Source of the DNA: Klebsormidium nitens
Lineage: Eukaryota > Streptophyta > Klebsormidiophyceae > Klebsormidiales > Klebsormidiaceae
DNA length: 64,000 nucleotides
Reading direction: 5' to 3'
Assembly (NCBI GenBank): GCA_000708835.1
Contig: DF237415.1
Coordinates: forward strand, 11,463-75,462
In this document: piece after piece, positions 11,992 through 28,627 of the stretch
How the letters are laid out: each line of letters starts with the position of its first letter
How positions within the stretch are numbered: the stretch's first letter is position 1
Notes under the pieces: generated by a model
Told to the model about the DNA's origin: nothing
The model's input: the letters and a program-made list of their open reading frames with translations, nothing else
Databases searched by the model: none
Made by a program: the position numbers and the translations under genes

Positions 11992-14900
11992 TCACTTGTT
12001 GGTGACATACTGGATGCAGCCCTCCGCGGCGCGCTCCAGCAGCCGCGCCCGCGCCGCTTCGGCCACGCCTCCCTCCTGCAAGCCGGAAAATCTGTCAGCT
12101 TCAGCGGGACGCATGCGGGCAGGGCACGTGGGCACACCCCAGGCCAGCAGGCTGCGCGCAGGCGGCGGGGCGGGAGCGGCGGCGGCGGCGCTCACCTCTT
12201 CCGGGTACCACACGCCGGGCTGCGTGGCGCCCTCCAAGACGGCCTGCGCAAACGCGGCGGTGGCAGTGCCCACGCACCTGCACCACCCAGGCGCCGCAGT
12301 CAGTGGGCGCAGCAGCCGGGGACAGCGCACAGCGAGCGCACCCTACTGCGTCCATGGCCACGACCCAGCGTGTGCCATGGGCGAAGGGAGGGGCTCACTC
12401 GGAGAGGCGTTTGTGGGAGTAGAGGGAGGCGGCGCGCACGCCGTCGGAGCAGTCGAGGTCGACGCGCATGGCGCACGCCTCGCCCACACGGCCGTCCACT
12501 AAGCGCACCAGCGGCTCGCTCAACGAGGCCAGGCCCGCCACACGGCGGCGGTCGTTCAGAAAACTCTGCACAGCCACAGCCAGCGACGCGCGCACTCTTC
12601 AGCCGGAGCCACGTGCAGACCGGGGCGTCGTGGGTGGGACGGCCCCCTCCCGCACGGACATGACCACGAGATGTACAGTGCAGATTCGCAATGCCTCCCC
12701 GCCCGGACACGCCATCTCAACTTACAGCCCGCCAGCCAGCAGGAGCAAGCATGGCAGGTCGTGCACCGGCGCAGCGGGAGGGACCATGACCACAGACGAG
12801 GGGCCCACACTGGGGCGGGCAGGCCAGGGGAGGCCTGCTCCCGACACTCCGCCGACCCGTCAAGCCAAGGCCGGAAAGTTGCGATAAGGACGAAGGCTCC
12901 GCTGTGCTCGTGTGCCTTTCTTAAATAATTAGGGTGGGTGGGTGGGCAGGATTGCGGGTGGGTGGGAGGGGGCGGCAGCGCGCACCCGCGGCAGGAGGCC
13001 AACAAGCTGCATGGCGGTGTTCCAGAAGAAGGGCGCCGTGCCAAAGCGCGCGCTGACGGAGGGCACGCCCAGGCTGCGGTGCACCGACTCCACCTCGGGC
13101 AGCTGCCTGCACGCACGCGCGCGCCGCGAGGCAACGCACGCGTCAGGCAGCACACACACAGGCTCACAGCAACGGGATCCATCAGGGCAGGCAGCCCCAT
13201 CCGCAAGCAAGGACATGTGACGTGCTGCATCAAAGCAGGCAACCTCTTTCCATGACCAGATCTGTACACTATGGTAGCGCATTGGATCACGGTGACATCG
13301 TGCGGCAAAGCCACCCCCGCCAAATATGCTTGGCAGAAAGGGGAGGGCAACCGCAAGGAGGGGCAGAGGTTGCGCACTGGAATGTGCACCCTTTGGTGGA
13401 AGGTGGGGTCAAGAAGAGGGGAGGGCGGCAGGGCTCACAGCAGGTAGACGGCGCGCTTGCCGATGCCCTTGCCAAAGTCGACGGTGGTACCGCCGCTGTA
13501 CGGCTTAAGGCGCACGGGCTCGCCTGCACAGGGACACAGGAGAGCGAGGGGAAGAGGGGGCGCCAGCAAACGAGTCGAAGAAAAGCTACATGAGCCTTAC
13601 ATCCGGTACTAGGGGCGGGGCCAGCCAGAAAATCATCAATCCATGCGAGACAAAATTAGAGTGAGTCACCCCCAGGCAGCCCGGCTGGCCACAGCGCAGT
13701 ATCTGCAGCCTGAGTCAGCATGTTGGGACAAGATGGCAGACTCGCTGCCCTCTGGCAGCGGTGTGCGGCGCACCTTTGCGGTAGGCCACCACGTCCTCGC
13801 CCATGAGCAGGAATGACGTCTGAAGGATGACCGGGCCAGCGCCGCCGCTGCCCGCAGTGAAGTAGGAAAACCTGCGGGGGCACGGGCAAAGCCATGAGCG
13901 GGGCAGCGGTGGGGCCAGCACAACTGGGGAACAGACATGCCCACCAAGATGACCTCCAGCCTGCATCCATTGGGCATTATAAGGACATCAACAAGAGCAG
14001 GCATGGCCGCCCCCTCCCCAGGGCCCCTGTCATCCCGAGCTTGCCTGATCCGTTCGGGCGTGCGCTCCCCCCCAGCATCGCCTTTGGCAGTGCCCCTCCC
14101 CGCCTCGCGCACCAACTCCGCCGCCATCACTGCACCGCGCCCCGCCCACGCTCAGGCAGGCAGGCAGGCAGGCAAGCAGCAGGGGGGCCGCACAGGCAGG
14201 CGAGACAGCAATCAGGGGGCCAGTAAGGGAAGGGGAACCGGTGGCAGCAGGCCCGCGCAGAGGGGGCCACTACGAGGGTGATCCCCCGCAGGGCGGAGCA
14301 GTGTGCGGGGGGGCCAGCTGCGGTCTCACAGTTGCTGACCCCGGGGTAGATGCCCCCCGTGGTGATGGCCGCCACGCCCGCCTGGCGCGCAGCGTCGTGG
14401 TAGCCCTTGGCGCGCAGCGCATACGAGCAGTCGTCGCACACGTCCACGTACGCAGTCTGGAGCACAGACAGCGCACAGCGGAGGTCAGCGCAGGGAATGG
14501 CCAAGTTGGGGCAGGCGGGCGGCAAGAAAGGGAGGCAGGGACAGGGGGGGACGGGATAAGAGAGGGAGGGGCGGCGGGTGCGGCGGTGTACCTTGGTCTC
14601 AATGCAGGCCTCCAGGACATTCATGGCCCAGGGGTGGGCGGTGGCGCGCTGGAAGGGGCCCGCCGTGTGCACCACCACGTCCGCACCTGCAGCAGGCCCG
14701 CACACTACTCACACACCAAGGGACACGCGCAGCCTGGGGCACCGCGCTGACGTAGGCAGTGACAACAGAACTCGCTCTGCCACAGATTTGAGGAAGCAAG
14801 GCGAGGGCAAGCACATGCGGCAAGTGCCAGGCCGGCCCCCACCCCCCTCTTAGAGAAACCCCGGGTGGCTGGGGGGCGGGCTCACCCTGGACGGCCGCCA

Positions 14901-15644
14901 GCACGGAGGCCTTGTCGGTGATGTTGCACTCGAGGAACTGGGCCTGGGGCACGCTGGTGAGGACGCGCTGCGCCCGCTCCCTGGAGCAACACACGGACCC
15001 GCCGCGCTGAGAGACAGCGCCGCGCCAGGCGAAAAAACAGGCAGGGCAACCATGAGGGGAGCTGGCGCCACCAGCAACACGGCAGACCACGAATCAGGCA
15101 ACAGCCCCCACCCACTTTGCGATACATCCTTGCTCACAAAAGAAACCGCCCGCAGGGTGCGCCCTGCCCCAGCTGCCGCGCCTCACCTGCTCCTGCCGGC
15201 CACGACCACCGCCAGCGCCTGCTCCTCCTCCCCCACCTGCACCGTCCTGCGCGCCAGCGCCGCCGCCGTGGACCCGCCCACGCGACCTGTCCCCCCAATC
15301 ACCAGCACGCGCTTGGTGGTGGGGGCCGCCCTGGCAGGCGGGCGCGCCTCCGCAGGGGCCTCTGAGGCAGACACCGCCCCACGCACCAGGGGAAGGCGCC
15401 CGGGGGATGGCGCGTGCGCATGGGCAGGCAGGGCCGCAGGGCGCGGCAGCCAGGCAGGGGCCCAGGGAGCGGTGGGGGTGGTCCGAAGGGGGGAGCAGGG
15501 GCCAGGCAGCCAGGCAGGCACAAGGGCGGGAATCAAAGCGCGGCTGCGCCCCACCTCACGAGAGACTCGAGGACGAGAGGGGGCAGGAAGGCAGGCTGGC
15601 CGCCACAAGGGAAGGGCAGCGCAGGCACAGGAAGCATCGGCCAT
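11992..15644 (-). CDS. Plastid-type saccharopine-dehydrogenase-like NAD(P) oxidoreductase
   Basis: Minus-strand exons: 15644-15187, 14980-14886, 14686-14592, 14456-14330, 14129-14045, 13871-13774, 13523-13439, 13106-12986, 12565-12399, 12277-12196, 12075-11992; about 498 residues. The first about 108 residues are basic, Ala/Pro-rich and transit-peptide-like; an in-frame 198-nt intron (15559-15362) could shorten them. Then comes the Rossmann motif RVLVIGGTGRVGGST, then VVVHTAGPFQ, YVDVCDDCSYA, TTGGIYPGVSN, FSYFTAGSGGAGPVIL, TVDFGKGIGKR and ARFGTAPFFWN. This order matches the plant family typified by Arabidopsis At1g50450, whose substrate is not established. It lacks grounds for calling it a lysine-pathway saccharopine dehydrogenase. 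The intron after 14045 has a GC donor (CAG|GCAAGC) rather than GT; using it exactly restores the conserved ERIR-FSYFTAG join. Confidence 0.88.
14153..14172. repeat. CAGG simple repeat in an intron
   Basis: About five tandem CAGG units lie just upstream (minus strand) of the exon at 14129-14045 of the oxidoreductase gene. Confidence 0.75.
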
Positions 15645-16379
15645 GCTGGCGCAGCGCCAGGATCGGATGGAATCAACTTAAGCAATAAAGCGGCAGCACC
15701 GTTTCAAGTTGAGGACAAGGTCTTGAGAACTTGAAAATTCAAACTCAGGCGAAGTTTCAAGCGCAGCCTGGTCGATTGTCAATGTAGGGAGCCATTGTAT
15801 GAGGAGGGAGGCGTGCCGCGTCAGTGTCTTCAGACCGCAGCCTCAGCACTGGTCGCGTATCGACCATTGCGCGTTCAAGACTACCGCCCTATCTAAACCC
15901 AATTGCTCCGAGGAGCAGCAGCTTATATTTTGCTACCGGCCGCGCGTGGCCACCGCCAACAAATACGGAGGACTCCGGCCAGCGGCGCGGCCAGCCAATT
16001 GATGTACCGGTAGTGGTCGCTGGAGTGGAGTGGCCCGCCCGGTTCTAGAGCCCGGTCACTGCGACTCGTGAGTCGTGGCGGCTTATGTATGCCTGCATTT
16101 ACATGGATATGATCTCCTTACCTGTATATGAAGTACCTAAAGTCAAAACCTGGCATCCGCACGTCGGAAGCACGGACTTCCCTGACTTCTGAACGCTGAA
16201 GGATCCTGAGCTGCTCAATGCTGGTGGCTGTCGTCTGGGAACTCTGCACAGGGAACTTAAAATTATAGAAGGAGGCGGCCCTGGAGGGCCAGACAGCGCG
16301 CGATCTCCAGAAACCTAAGGTTGCAACGGGTCTGCTTCTGACTGGCTGACTCCTGCGCTTCTGATTGTTGCGCCCTTTG
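15645..16379. promoter_or_regulatory. Divergent 5' region of oxidoreductase and FtsH genes
   Basis: The 735-bp spacer separates two start codons on opposite strands. Close to the oxidoreductase start it carries GTTTCAAGTT (15701), ACTTGAAAATTCAAACT (15729) and GTTTCAAG (15754), a dense cluster of the TTGAA/TTCAA word. No recognised coding region is present. Confidence 0.5.
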
Positions 16380-21492
<5,113 letters not shown>

Positions 21493-22789
21493 CAGTCGAG
21501 TCGTTGTTGCCATCGGACGAGGCCGGGGTTGGCAAGCAGGACGTGACGCAGGAAGAAGTTGACCGCGTGCGCATGGGGGAGCTTCTGAAGGCAAGGGCAT
21601 GTCAACTTCCCTGTTCAGCTGTAGCTGGTTATGCCCACACTCCGCTGTTGCTCTTTGCTGGAGGCTGTGTACACGGCTGGTAAAACACGCAGGGCGATAG
21701 TGCATGTCTTTACCGTTGGAAGACTGGGGAGGACATAGCGCTGGTTTGAACGGCACCCTTTGGGTTGAGGGTAGACTTCAATTTTCCGTGTATTGAATCA
21801 TTGACACACGCAGGCGTCTCAGGTCATGCAATGGATGCAAACAATGAGCTCTATCTTGTCATCAACGTATTACATACTTTGCACTGATCCCGATTGGCAA
21901 TATTAGCACGTACTACAAATGGTTAAATCTTGACACCATCCAGACAGTTGATTGAGCACGTGAACTTTCATATGGGCCTCTGGCAGCTTTGGCGGTTGCA
22001 GTTTCTTCGACCACCGTACGTGTATAAGCTAAATACTATGATTTTGAAGTAAGTTAGGCAGTCTTGATCAGCAAGAATGCGGCTCTTGCGGGGTTGGTAC
22101 AGCTGTGGCCCCACGAGCTAGAGTCCTTGAAGTTGCCAAGCTGGTTGTTGCATTGATTAATGCTTATCACATATGGATAGCAATGCATACCAGCGTACGC
22201 ATGATACATGTCATTATTTGCAATTACCGCGTCGATCGTCGCTGTATCTTAGACTCATCGATATAATGGTAAACATATCGATCTTTTCATACTGCTAGCT
22301 CTGGCCAGCCGCGCTGCGCTGCCATGCAGGAGATGTCGCAAAGTGTTGAAGTCGGATCGAGCTAGCCTGCTGCGGGCCGCGCCCCAGCCAGTTTTAGCTT
22401 GCGTTCTCCGCGGCGCCTCAACCACACCCTGAGCTAGCTACAAGCAAAGGAGATTGGTCACTCACTACAGGCTCGCTTGACTGCATGGAACTTATGATGT
22501 TAGTCGACATGTAGCACTTGCCTGGCGATGCCAACTAACATATTGCACCTGCATTGATGGTGGATGAGGGACCATCTACAATGGTATGGATGACAGCAAA
22601 GGCCCTGGGGCCCATGACTGCATGTGTCAAACTGGCATGCAGCATGCAGCATCGATCATGCGCATGTCAGTGTGTTGTATACATGGAGGGGTCGTAAAAG
22701 TACGTGTCCCTGCTACTATGTGTCGATCTTATCCACAGCTGCCACTATGATGATTGTGACCAGACGTCACCACGCATGTCATGGCATGG
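21493..22789. other. Converging 3' spacer between FtsH4 and SRP14
   Basis: About 1.3 kb of AT-rich DNA with repeated TGCATG, CATATG and TCGATC words, especially 21900-22700. I see no coding region, RNA gene or terminal inverted repeat in it. Confidence 0.6.
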
Positions 22790-24138
22790 TCAAGTAAGTT
22801 CTCGCTTTACTGATGGCTTATTGCCTGTTTTCTTTTTGTCTCTCTTTTCCTTTTTCTTCAATGCATCCATATGCGCCTTCAATACTGTCGCATAAGCTGT
22901 TTGGAATCGGGCAACTTCTTTGACGGAAACCTGGAGAAATGCAGACCCACGTGAGGCTCAACAAAAGCTCCCCGCTTTCGCGTCTGTGTTTGCACCGGAA
23001 GCTATCCAACAAGTGAACACTGAGGAAGATGAGCAACAATGTGGTCGTGCATTTGCCCCTTGACAAGCATATCACGCCCCAACACGAGGTGGACACGAGG
23101 TGGTACCTCACCGCTGTGCTGATCTTCTTCTTGCCATCGGTGGCCCGTATGAGGCACTTGTAGTCCGCCTCCGCGGGTGCGTCCCCTGCTGCTGCAGGCG
23201 CCCCCTTCTTCTTTGGGCCTTGCAGGGCAGCTGCAAATAAGCCACAGCATCACTGATGCACGCAAACAAGACATGCCCCGAACAGGCCAGGGCGGGAAGT
23301 TGTCCAGCAAGCCGAGAATCAGAAGGCAAGGACTGCCAGACAACATAATAAACAACCTGCACGCAGCAAAAGCTGCATTCCCAGCTACTCCACACCTTTG
23401 GATAACTGCTCAGGTGTCTACGTCAGGCCGACAGCTGGGCAGCTAGCGGCCCACCTTTGGCAGCCACTTGAGACAAACCAGACACTTGCCTTCCCTTCTG
23501 AAGGCGAGAATCCAAAATGGTTGCGATCCAAACTTTGGGTAGACCGCTAAGATCCCCCGCAGACTATCAGATCAGGTTCGCCAGAGAAGCCAGTAGCTTT
23601 CACTTCACAATCAGTCCCCTCTGAAATTGGAGCTTAAATGTGCTTTCAAAGCAATCCTTCCAGTTACAAATGGCCCTCAAGCAGTGGCCGGACAGAGAGC
23701 AGTCCGCGAGAGGACGGGCGCCACTGCTGCCCTCCCCGCAACCGCCAGGGCCTGGTGCTCTACTCTGCGGGGGGGTTGGGGCTGCCCCGCAGCTCAATTG
23801 GCTCTACGCACAACCTGAGGGCGTTGCAGGGTAGCGTGGTGCGCTGCACACTCACATCGCTTGCAGGTGATCCACACAGTGCGTGCCGGCCCGGTGCTGC
23901 TCTTATTGCGCTCGTACAGCTTGTTCAGCTCATTCAAGAAGGGGTCCGGCTCCAGGAACACCTGCACGCAAGCCCCCGCACAGGGCGCGGCACCGCCAGT
24001 CAGCACCCTCCTGCGCGGTCATCCAGAGCAACTAGGAAACACAGTGCATGGCTGGCACCGGAGAGGACACCCCACTCCGGCACGTCAGACCGGCAGCACC
24101 TTCCTTCCAAGAAGCTAAGCAAGGCACCCGCTTACCAT
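22790..24138 (-). CDS. SRP14: Signal recognition particle 14-kDa subunit (SRP14)
   Basis: Exons: 24138-24136, 23961-23856, 23230-23112, 22930-22790; 122 residues. SRP14 pairs with SRP9 on the Alu domain of SRP RNA and slows elongation during ER targeting. The first coding exon holds only the ATG, directly followed by GTAAGC; exon 2 begins VFLEPDPFLNELNKLYERN, the SRP14 N-terminus. Exon 3 has KCLIRATDGKKKISTA, the family signature, preceded by a Gly/Ala/Lys-rich loop. Exon 4 gives the basic helix VKEVARFQTAYATVLKAHMD and a Lys-rich tail. Length fits the family (110-140 residues). Minus strand, head to head with the DnaJ gene across 633 bp. Confidence 0.95.
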
Positions 24139-24771
24139 GCCGCCCAACCAACCTCCGCTAAGACGGCTGCCAGCTTATGGCAACGCCGACGCCAACGCCA
24201 ATGGAGGGGCCGCTTCCTTGGAAGCTACCTCCCGACCTCCTACTACTAAGTCCTACCCGGTATGTGCCATTGCTACATCCTAGCTGCAGCCTCATGCCAA
24301 TGGCCCTGGGGTCTCATGGGCAGGACGAGGCTGGGAACTAGAGGGGCCGCCGCGCTGCCCCAACTTGGTAACGGCTGAGCTGCCTAAGCCATCGTAATGC
24401 ATCGGACGGACAAAGTTCACCGTGGTCTGTGGTTACGCGCCAACATATGCCCTGAGCGCCACACGATGCCTTCTAACCTGCCATCGACGGCGGCAACTCC
24501 GTTTCCAGAACTTTCACCGACTGTTCTGCGTGGTGCAGTGCGTTGCGCCAGATCGGTGCAAGAAGCCTGTCCAGCGCCAAAACTCGTGAAAGGAGAGCTT
24601 GGAAGTTGGAATCTGGATGAAAAGGCGCTGATACATCATACATCTCAGGAGACTTGACTCGTGAGCCTGTAGCGAGGCTTCTCCCTGGGCGTATCCATCT
24701 TGCGTCTTGTCCGGTGCTTCTGTTGGGCCCTTAAGCGGTCTGAGGATCTGAGGACGGCTGTTGCACAAGTG
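24139..24771. promoter_or_regulatory. Divergent 5' region of SRP14 and DnaJ genes
   Basis: The 633-bp spacer between the two start codons should hold both promoters. No clear core-promoter element was recognised. The TTGAA/TTCAA words seen in other divergent spacers are sparse here. Confidence 0.45.
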
Positions 24772-27700
24772 ATGGCATCAAGTACTGCGTGCGTGCATAG
24801 TATAAGTGGATTAAGTTTTGGCACAGGGTTCGGTAATGCTGCAGAGCACAGCCGGCGCGAGCTGTATGCAGAGCGCAGGCTAGCTCCCCGCTGCCAACCT
24901 TTGCCTGCTGCAACGCCAGCGTCATGCAGGTACGTCCCCCATGCTCAAGACACCTGCCCGCACTTTCTCTTCTGCTGCTTCTGCTTCCCCCTTCTTGCCA
25001 GCCCCTCCTGTTTTGAGTGGTGTTTTTGCCCGTTTGGCTGCTTCTCCCCTTTTCACATGTCGTCGTGTGCCCCACGTGTTGCAGGCTTGCCAGCAGCTGC
25101 AGCAGCTTTGGAGGTGGCAGCACCCCCTTGCGGTGGCAGGCCCCGCCCAGATCTAGCAGCCAACACGGGCGGCACCGAGGTCGGCGGCTCTCTGTCAGGG
25201 CAGCCAAGGTGAGCCGGAGCGAAGCGCTTTTTTGAACTGCGTTTACATCGGACAGAGGCAGGCCTGGGCTCCAGCGCGCGGGGGGCGTCCTCTATGCTTG
25301 CTGCTTGCGGCCTGCGGCTTGCGGCCCCACAGGCGGGTCTGACTTGTGGCGGTGGTGCGTGTGCAGGACTACTATGAGGAGCTGGGGGTTAGCAAGACAG
25401 CGGAGAAAGCGGAGATTAAGAGTGGTGAGTGCCGCACTGCAGCCCTGCCAGCCGATGCCGCAGCGCGGGCTCTTCAGGCAGCTCCACTCGTTGCGGGCTG
25501 TGGTGCACTGAGCAACCATGGCGGATTGTGTTGGATGCAGTGGCTGCCACTGAGATCTTCCAGGGACCCCGTATTGGTGCGCTTGCTTCCCAGCGCTGCC
25601 GGCTGCTGACCAATCGCGGGCCTGTGCGCAGCGTACCGGCGGCTGGCGCGCAAGTACCACCCAGACGTGAACAAGGAGAAAGGCGCAGAGGAGCGCTTCA
25701 AGGCCATCAGTAATGCATACGAGGTGCTTTCCGATGATGAGAAGCGCGGCATCTACGACAAGTTTGGGGAGGCTGGCCTCAAGGGGGGGGCCGGAGGCGG
25801 GCCAGGCATGGTAAGTAGCACCACGCGCAGCCCCGAGGGCCCGCCCCAGCCGGCCGCTGAGCTGGGGCAGATGCGTCCTGGGGGCAGGGGCCCACGGACT
25901 GTGCCTTGCTTGATGGCAGAGCAGGGGGAGCAGTGGCGCTTCCAGCACCGTCCCCAGATCATATGGTGGCAAGGCGCCAGTGAACGAGAACAGTTGTTGA
26001 GGGAAAGGTCGAAACAAGTTACTCGCGGAAGAATGAGAAATATCATTTTTTGAAGGTTGTCAGGCGTTTAGTTCACTCCTGAGAGAGATCCGCATATGAT
26101 TGTCCCTGTTGTTCAGCCAGTTCTGCTTGGGTCTCCTTCTTTTGCTTTGCTTCCTGCGGTGGGCCAAAAGCAGCCATCTGTCGGGCCCCGCCCCACGGAG
26201 GCCCTCTTCTCCTTGCTGCCGTAACTTGCCATAAAGGCTGCTGCTGTGCCTGAGCTTGTTTTGCAGATGCAGGCTCTCGAGTCCCTTGTCAACACCGCAG
26301 GTATTGTGGCCTTGACCAGAGTTGGTTCCCAATTCAGTCGAGCCTTGCATGACGATTTTCAACCATACCCGTCACTCGCTTGCCTACAGGACTTTGAGAG
26401 TCCGTTTGACATCTTTGAGACGTTCTTTGGCGGAGGGATGGGCGGGCGCGGCCGCGGTGGTGCGCGCGCCGGCCCGACCATGGGCGACGACGAGCGGCTG
26501 GACATCACGATCGACTTCAAGGACGCCGTGTTCGGGACGACCAAGGACGTGGACGTGAGCCGCCTCGAGGTGTGCGCCACCTGCAGCGGCAGCGGGGCCA
26601 AGCCGGGGACCACCCCGCGCACGTGCGCCACGTGTGGCGGGCAGGGCCAGGTCATGTCGGTGGCGCAGACGCCGCTCGGCAACTTCCAGCAGGTGTCCAC
26701 GTGCCCCACCTGCTCCGGGTCAGGCGAGGTGAGGCCCGCCACCGCGCATAGCTGCAGGGCCCCTCGCAAGATGCGCACGGGGGGTGGGGCGCAAGCCTGG
26801 GTCATGTGTCTGGCAAAGCTGTGCGGGGACCTGCCTGGCGCAGGTGTGAAAGATCGATATGGTCTCTTAGCTGATACAGTCGAGCTTGGACGGACGACTC
26901 TAGAATCTATAAGGGGCCATCTACTTTATTTGTCAGTTGTGTTTTTCTAGCGTCCAGGCTACGCTCTGCTGTTTGAGCGTGGACGTTCTGGACGACAGTT
27001 GCCGTTTTCGATTGATGAAGAGCCGTGAAATGCATTTTCGAGCGAGCTCCCCCAAGCTGGCATTTCCAGTCCTGCGCACTATTTCTCTGCGGGCATGCAC
27101 CTTAGAAGCTGAGTGTCGGGATTTGCCCGACGTCAGCAGCTACCTTCCTACGGCGTCGGATTTGCACGGCAGTTTTGTGAGGGTCTTGGCAGCGTTCAAT
27201 TGGCTGTGTCCATGCATGACCTACGCCCAATCCAAACTAACTGGGTTTTTGGAGTCACTTCTGAAGAAATTTTCCTTCCGCGGCTTCGTTTGTTAACCAA
27301 AAACGGACGTTGTGGTTCGCTGTGTGGTCTTTCGACTGCTCCCAGGGCGAACAAGAAGAGGGAAACATGGCCACGGGCATGCGGCCCTCCTTAGCTGCCC
27401 ACTGTCGAGCCGGCTCCGGCCCAGATCCATGTTGCTCGTATTGCCCGTGCGCCTGGCTGCCCCGGCTGCTCGCTGACTGCGTGCTGGCGGTGGTGGCGTG
27501 CAGCAAGTGGACCCGTGCGGGACGTGCAGCGGCGACGGCCGTGTGCGGCGCAAGAAGTCGCTGAGCCTCAAGATCCCGGCCGGGGTCGACACGGACAGCC
27601 GGCTGCGCGTGCGCGGGGAGGGCAACGCGGGGCGCAAGGGCGGCCCCGCGGGCGACCTGTACGTGTTCATCCGGGTGAAGGCCGACCCGGAGCTGCGGCG

Positions 27701-28627
27701 CGACGGCAGCAACGTGCTGGTGTCCGCCAAGATCAGCTACCTGGACGCCATCCTGGGGACCACCGTCAAGGTCAAGACCGTGGACGGGCCCGTCGAACTC
27801 AAGATCCCCGCAGGTGAGCCACCCAGGACCCTTGTACGACTGGTTGAAATCAACATGTCATTGAGCCCAACCCTGGGTAGCAGCCCGAGAGAGGGCCTGC
27901 TGGGAGGGCGATCAGCTGATGGAGATTGGGTGTTGCACGTGCATTGTCCAGGAAGTTTGCCGCAGCTTGCGGGCAAGTTTGTCGGGGGGGGCGATCTTGA
28001 AAATGTACTGGACGCAGCAGCATGCAGAGTGTTCCACGCGTTCGACCAGCCGTAGGCTCGCGAGGATTTCCGAGGACCAGCACAGATTCGCTGCAGAATG
28101 GGTAAAATGTGGTACTTCCTTTGTTTGCTTTCGTACTTGGAGCTTTGATAGTTTGATGCATGCGAACGGTCAAAGCTGGATCCTGCCAAGAGCCGGCTGC
28201 TTCTAGTCGGATTCAAGAGGCAAACTGAGGGGATTGTCAGCATGCTGCTTCCAGCGCGTGCGCTTCGGTTGTGCCCACGCCGTGGTCGACATGCGGGCCA
28301 GCCACAGCCGGGGGCTCCTACAGCGGCTGATCGAAGGGGGGCAGCTGACGTGCGCCCTGCAGCTGTCCGGGCACAGCGGACGCTGTCCTTCCCGCTCCTG
28401 CTGCTGGCTGTGCTGACTGCGCCCGCGTTGCTCGTGGTGGTGCAGGCACCCAGCCGGCCACGACGCTGGTGATGTCCAAGCGCGGCATCCCGCAGCTGAA
28501 CCAGCCCAGCCTGCGCGGCGACCAGCTGGTGCGCGTGCAGGTCGAGATCCCCAAGCGGCTCTCCCCCGAGGAGCGCAAGCTGGTCGAGGAGCTGCGCGAC
28601 ATCAACAAGGTCGCAGTGGCGCGGTAG
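24772..28627 (+). CDS. Plastid type-I DnaJ (Hsp40) co-chaperone
   Basis: Exons: 24772-24929, 25085-25208, 25367-25424, 25632-25810, 26390-26728, 27504-27813, 28446-28627; about 449 residues. It should stimulate the ATPase of plastid Hsp70 and bind unfolded clients. Residues 1-93 are Ser/Arg/Ala-rich with LSVRAAK before the J domain, typical of a plastid transit peptide. The J domain begins [10 protein letters not shown] and has the HPD at about 123-125. A Gly-rich linker ([15 protein letters not shown]) follows, then four zinc-finger repeats: [24 protein letters not shown] and CGTCSGDG. The C-terminal client-binding part contains [19 protein letters not shown] and [18 protein letters not shown]. 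All elements are present, so it should be functional. Introns 26729-27503 and 27814-28445 carry AT-rich islands. Closest known type: plant plastid DJA5/6-like proteins. Confidence 0.92.

Noticed and set aside
11489-12502. 337-residue plus-strand open frame
   Set aside because: It overlaps the oxidoreductase exons on the opposite strand, lacks family motifs and has shadow-type Arg/Ala/Ser composition.
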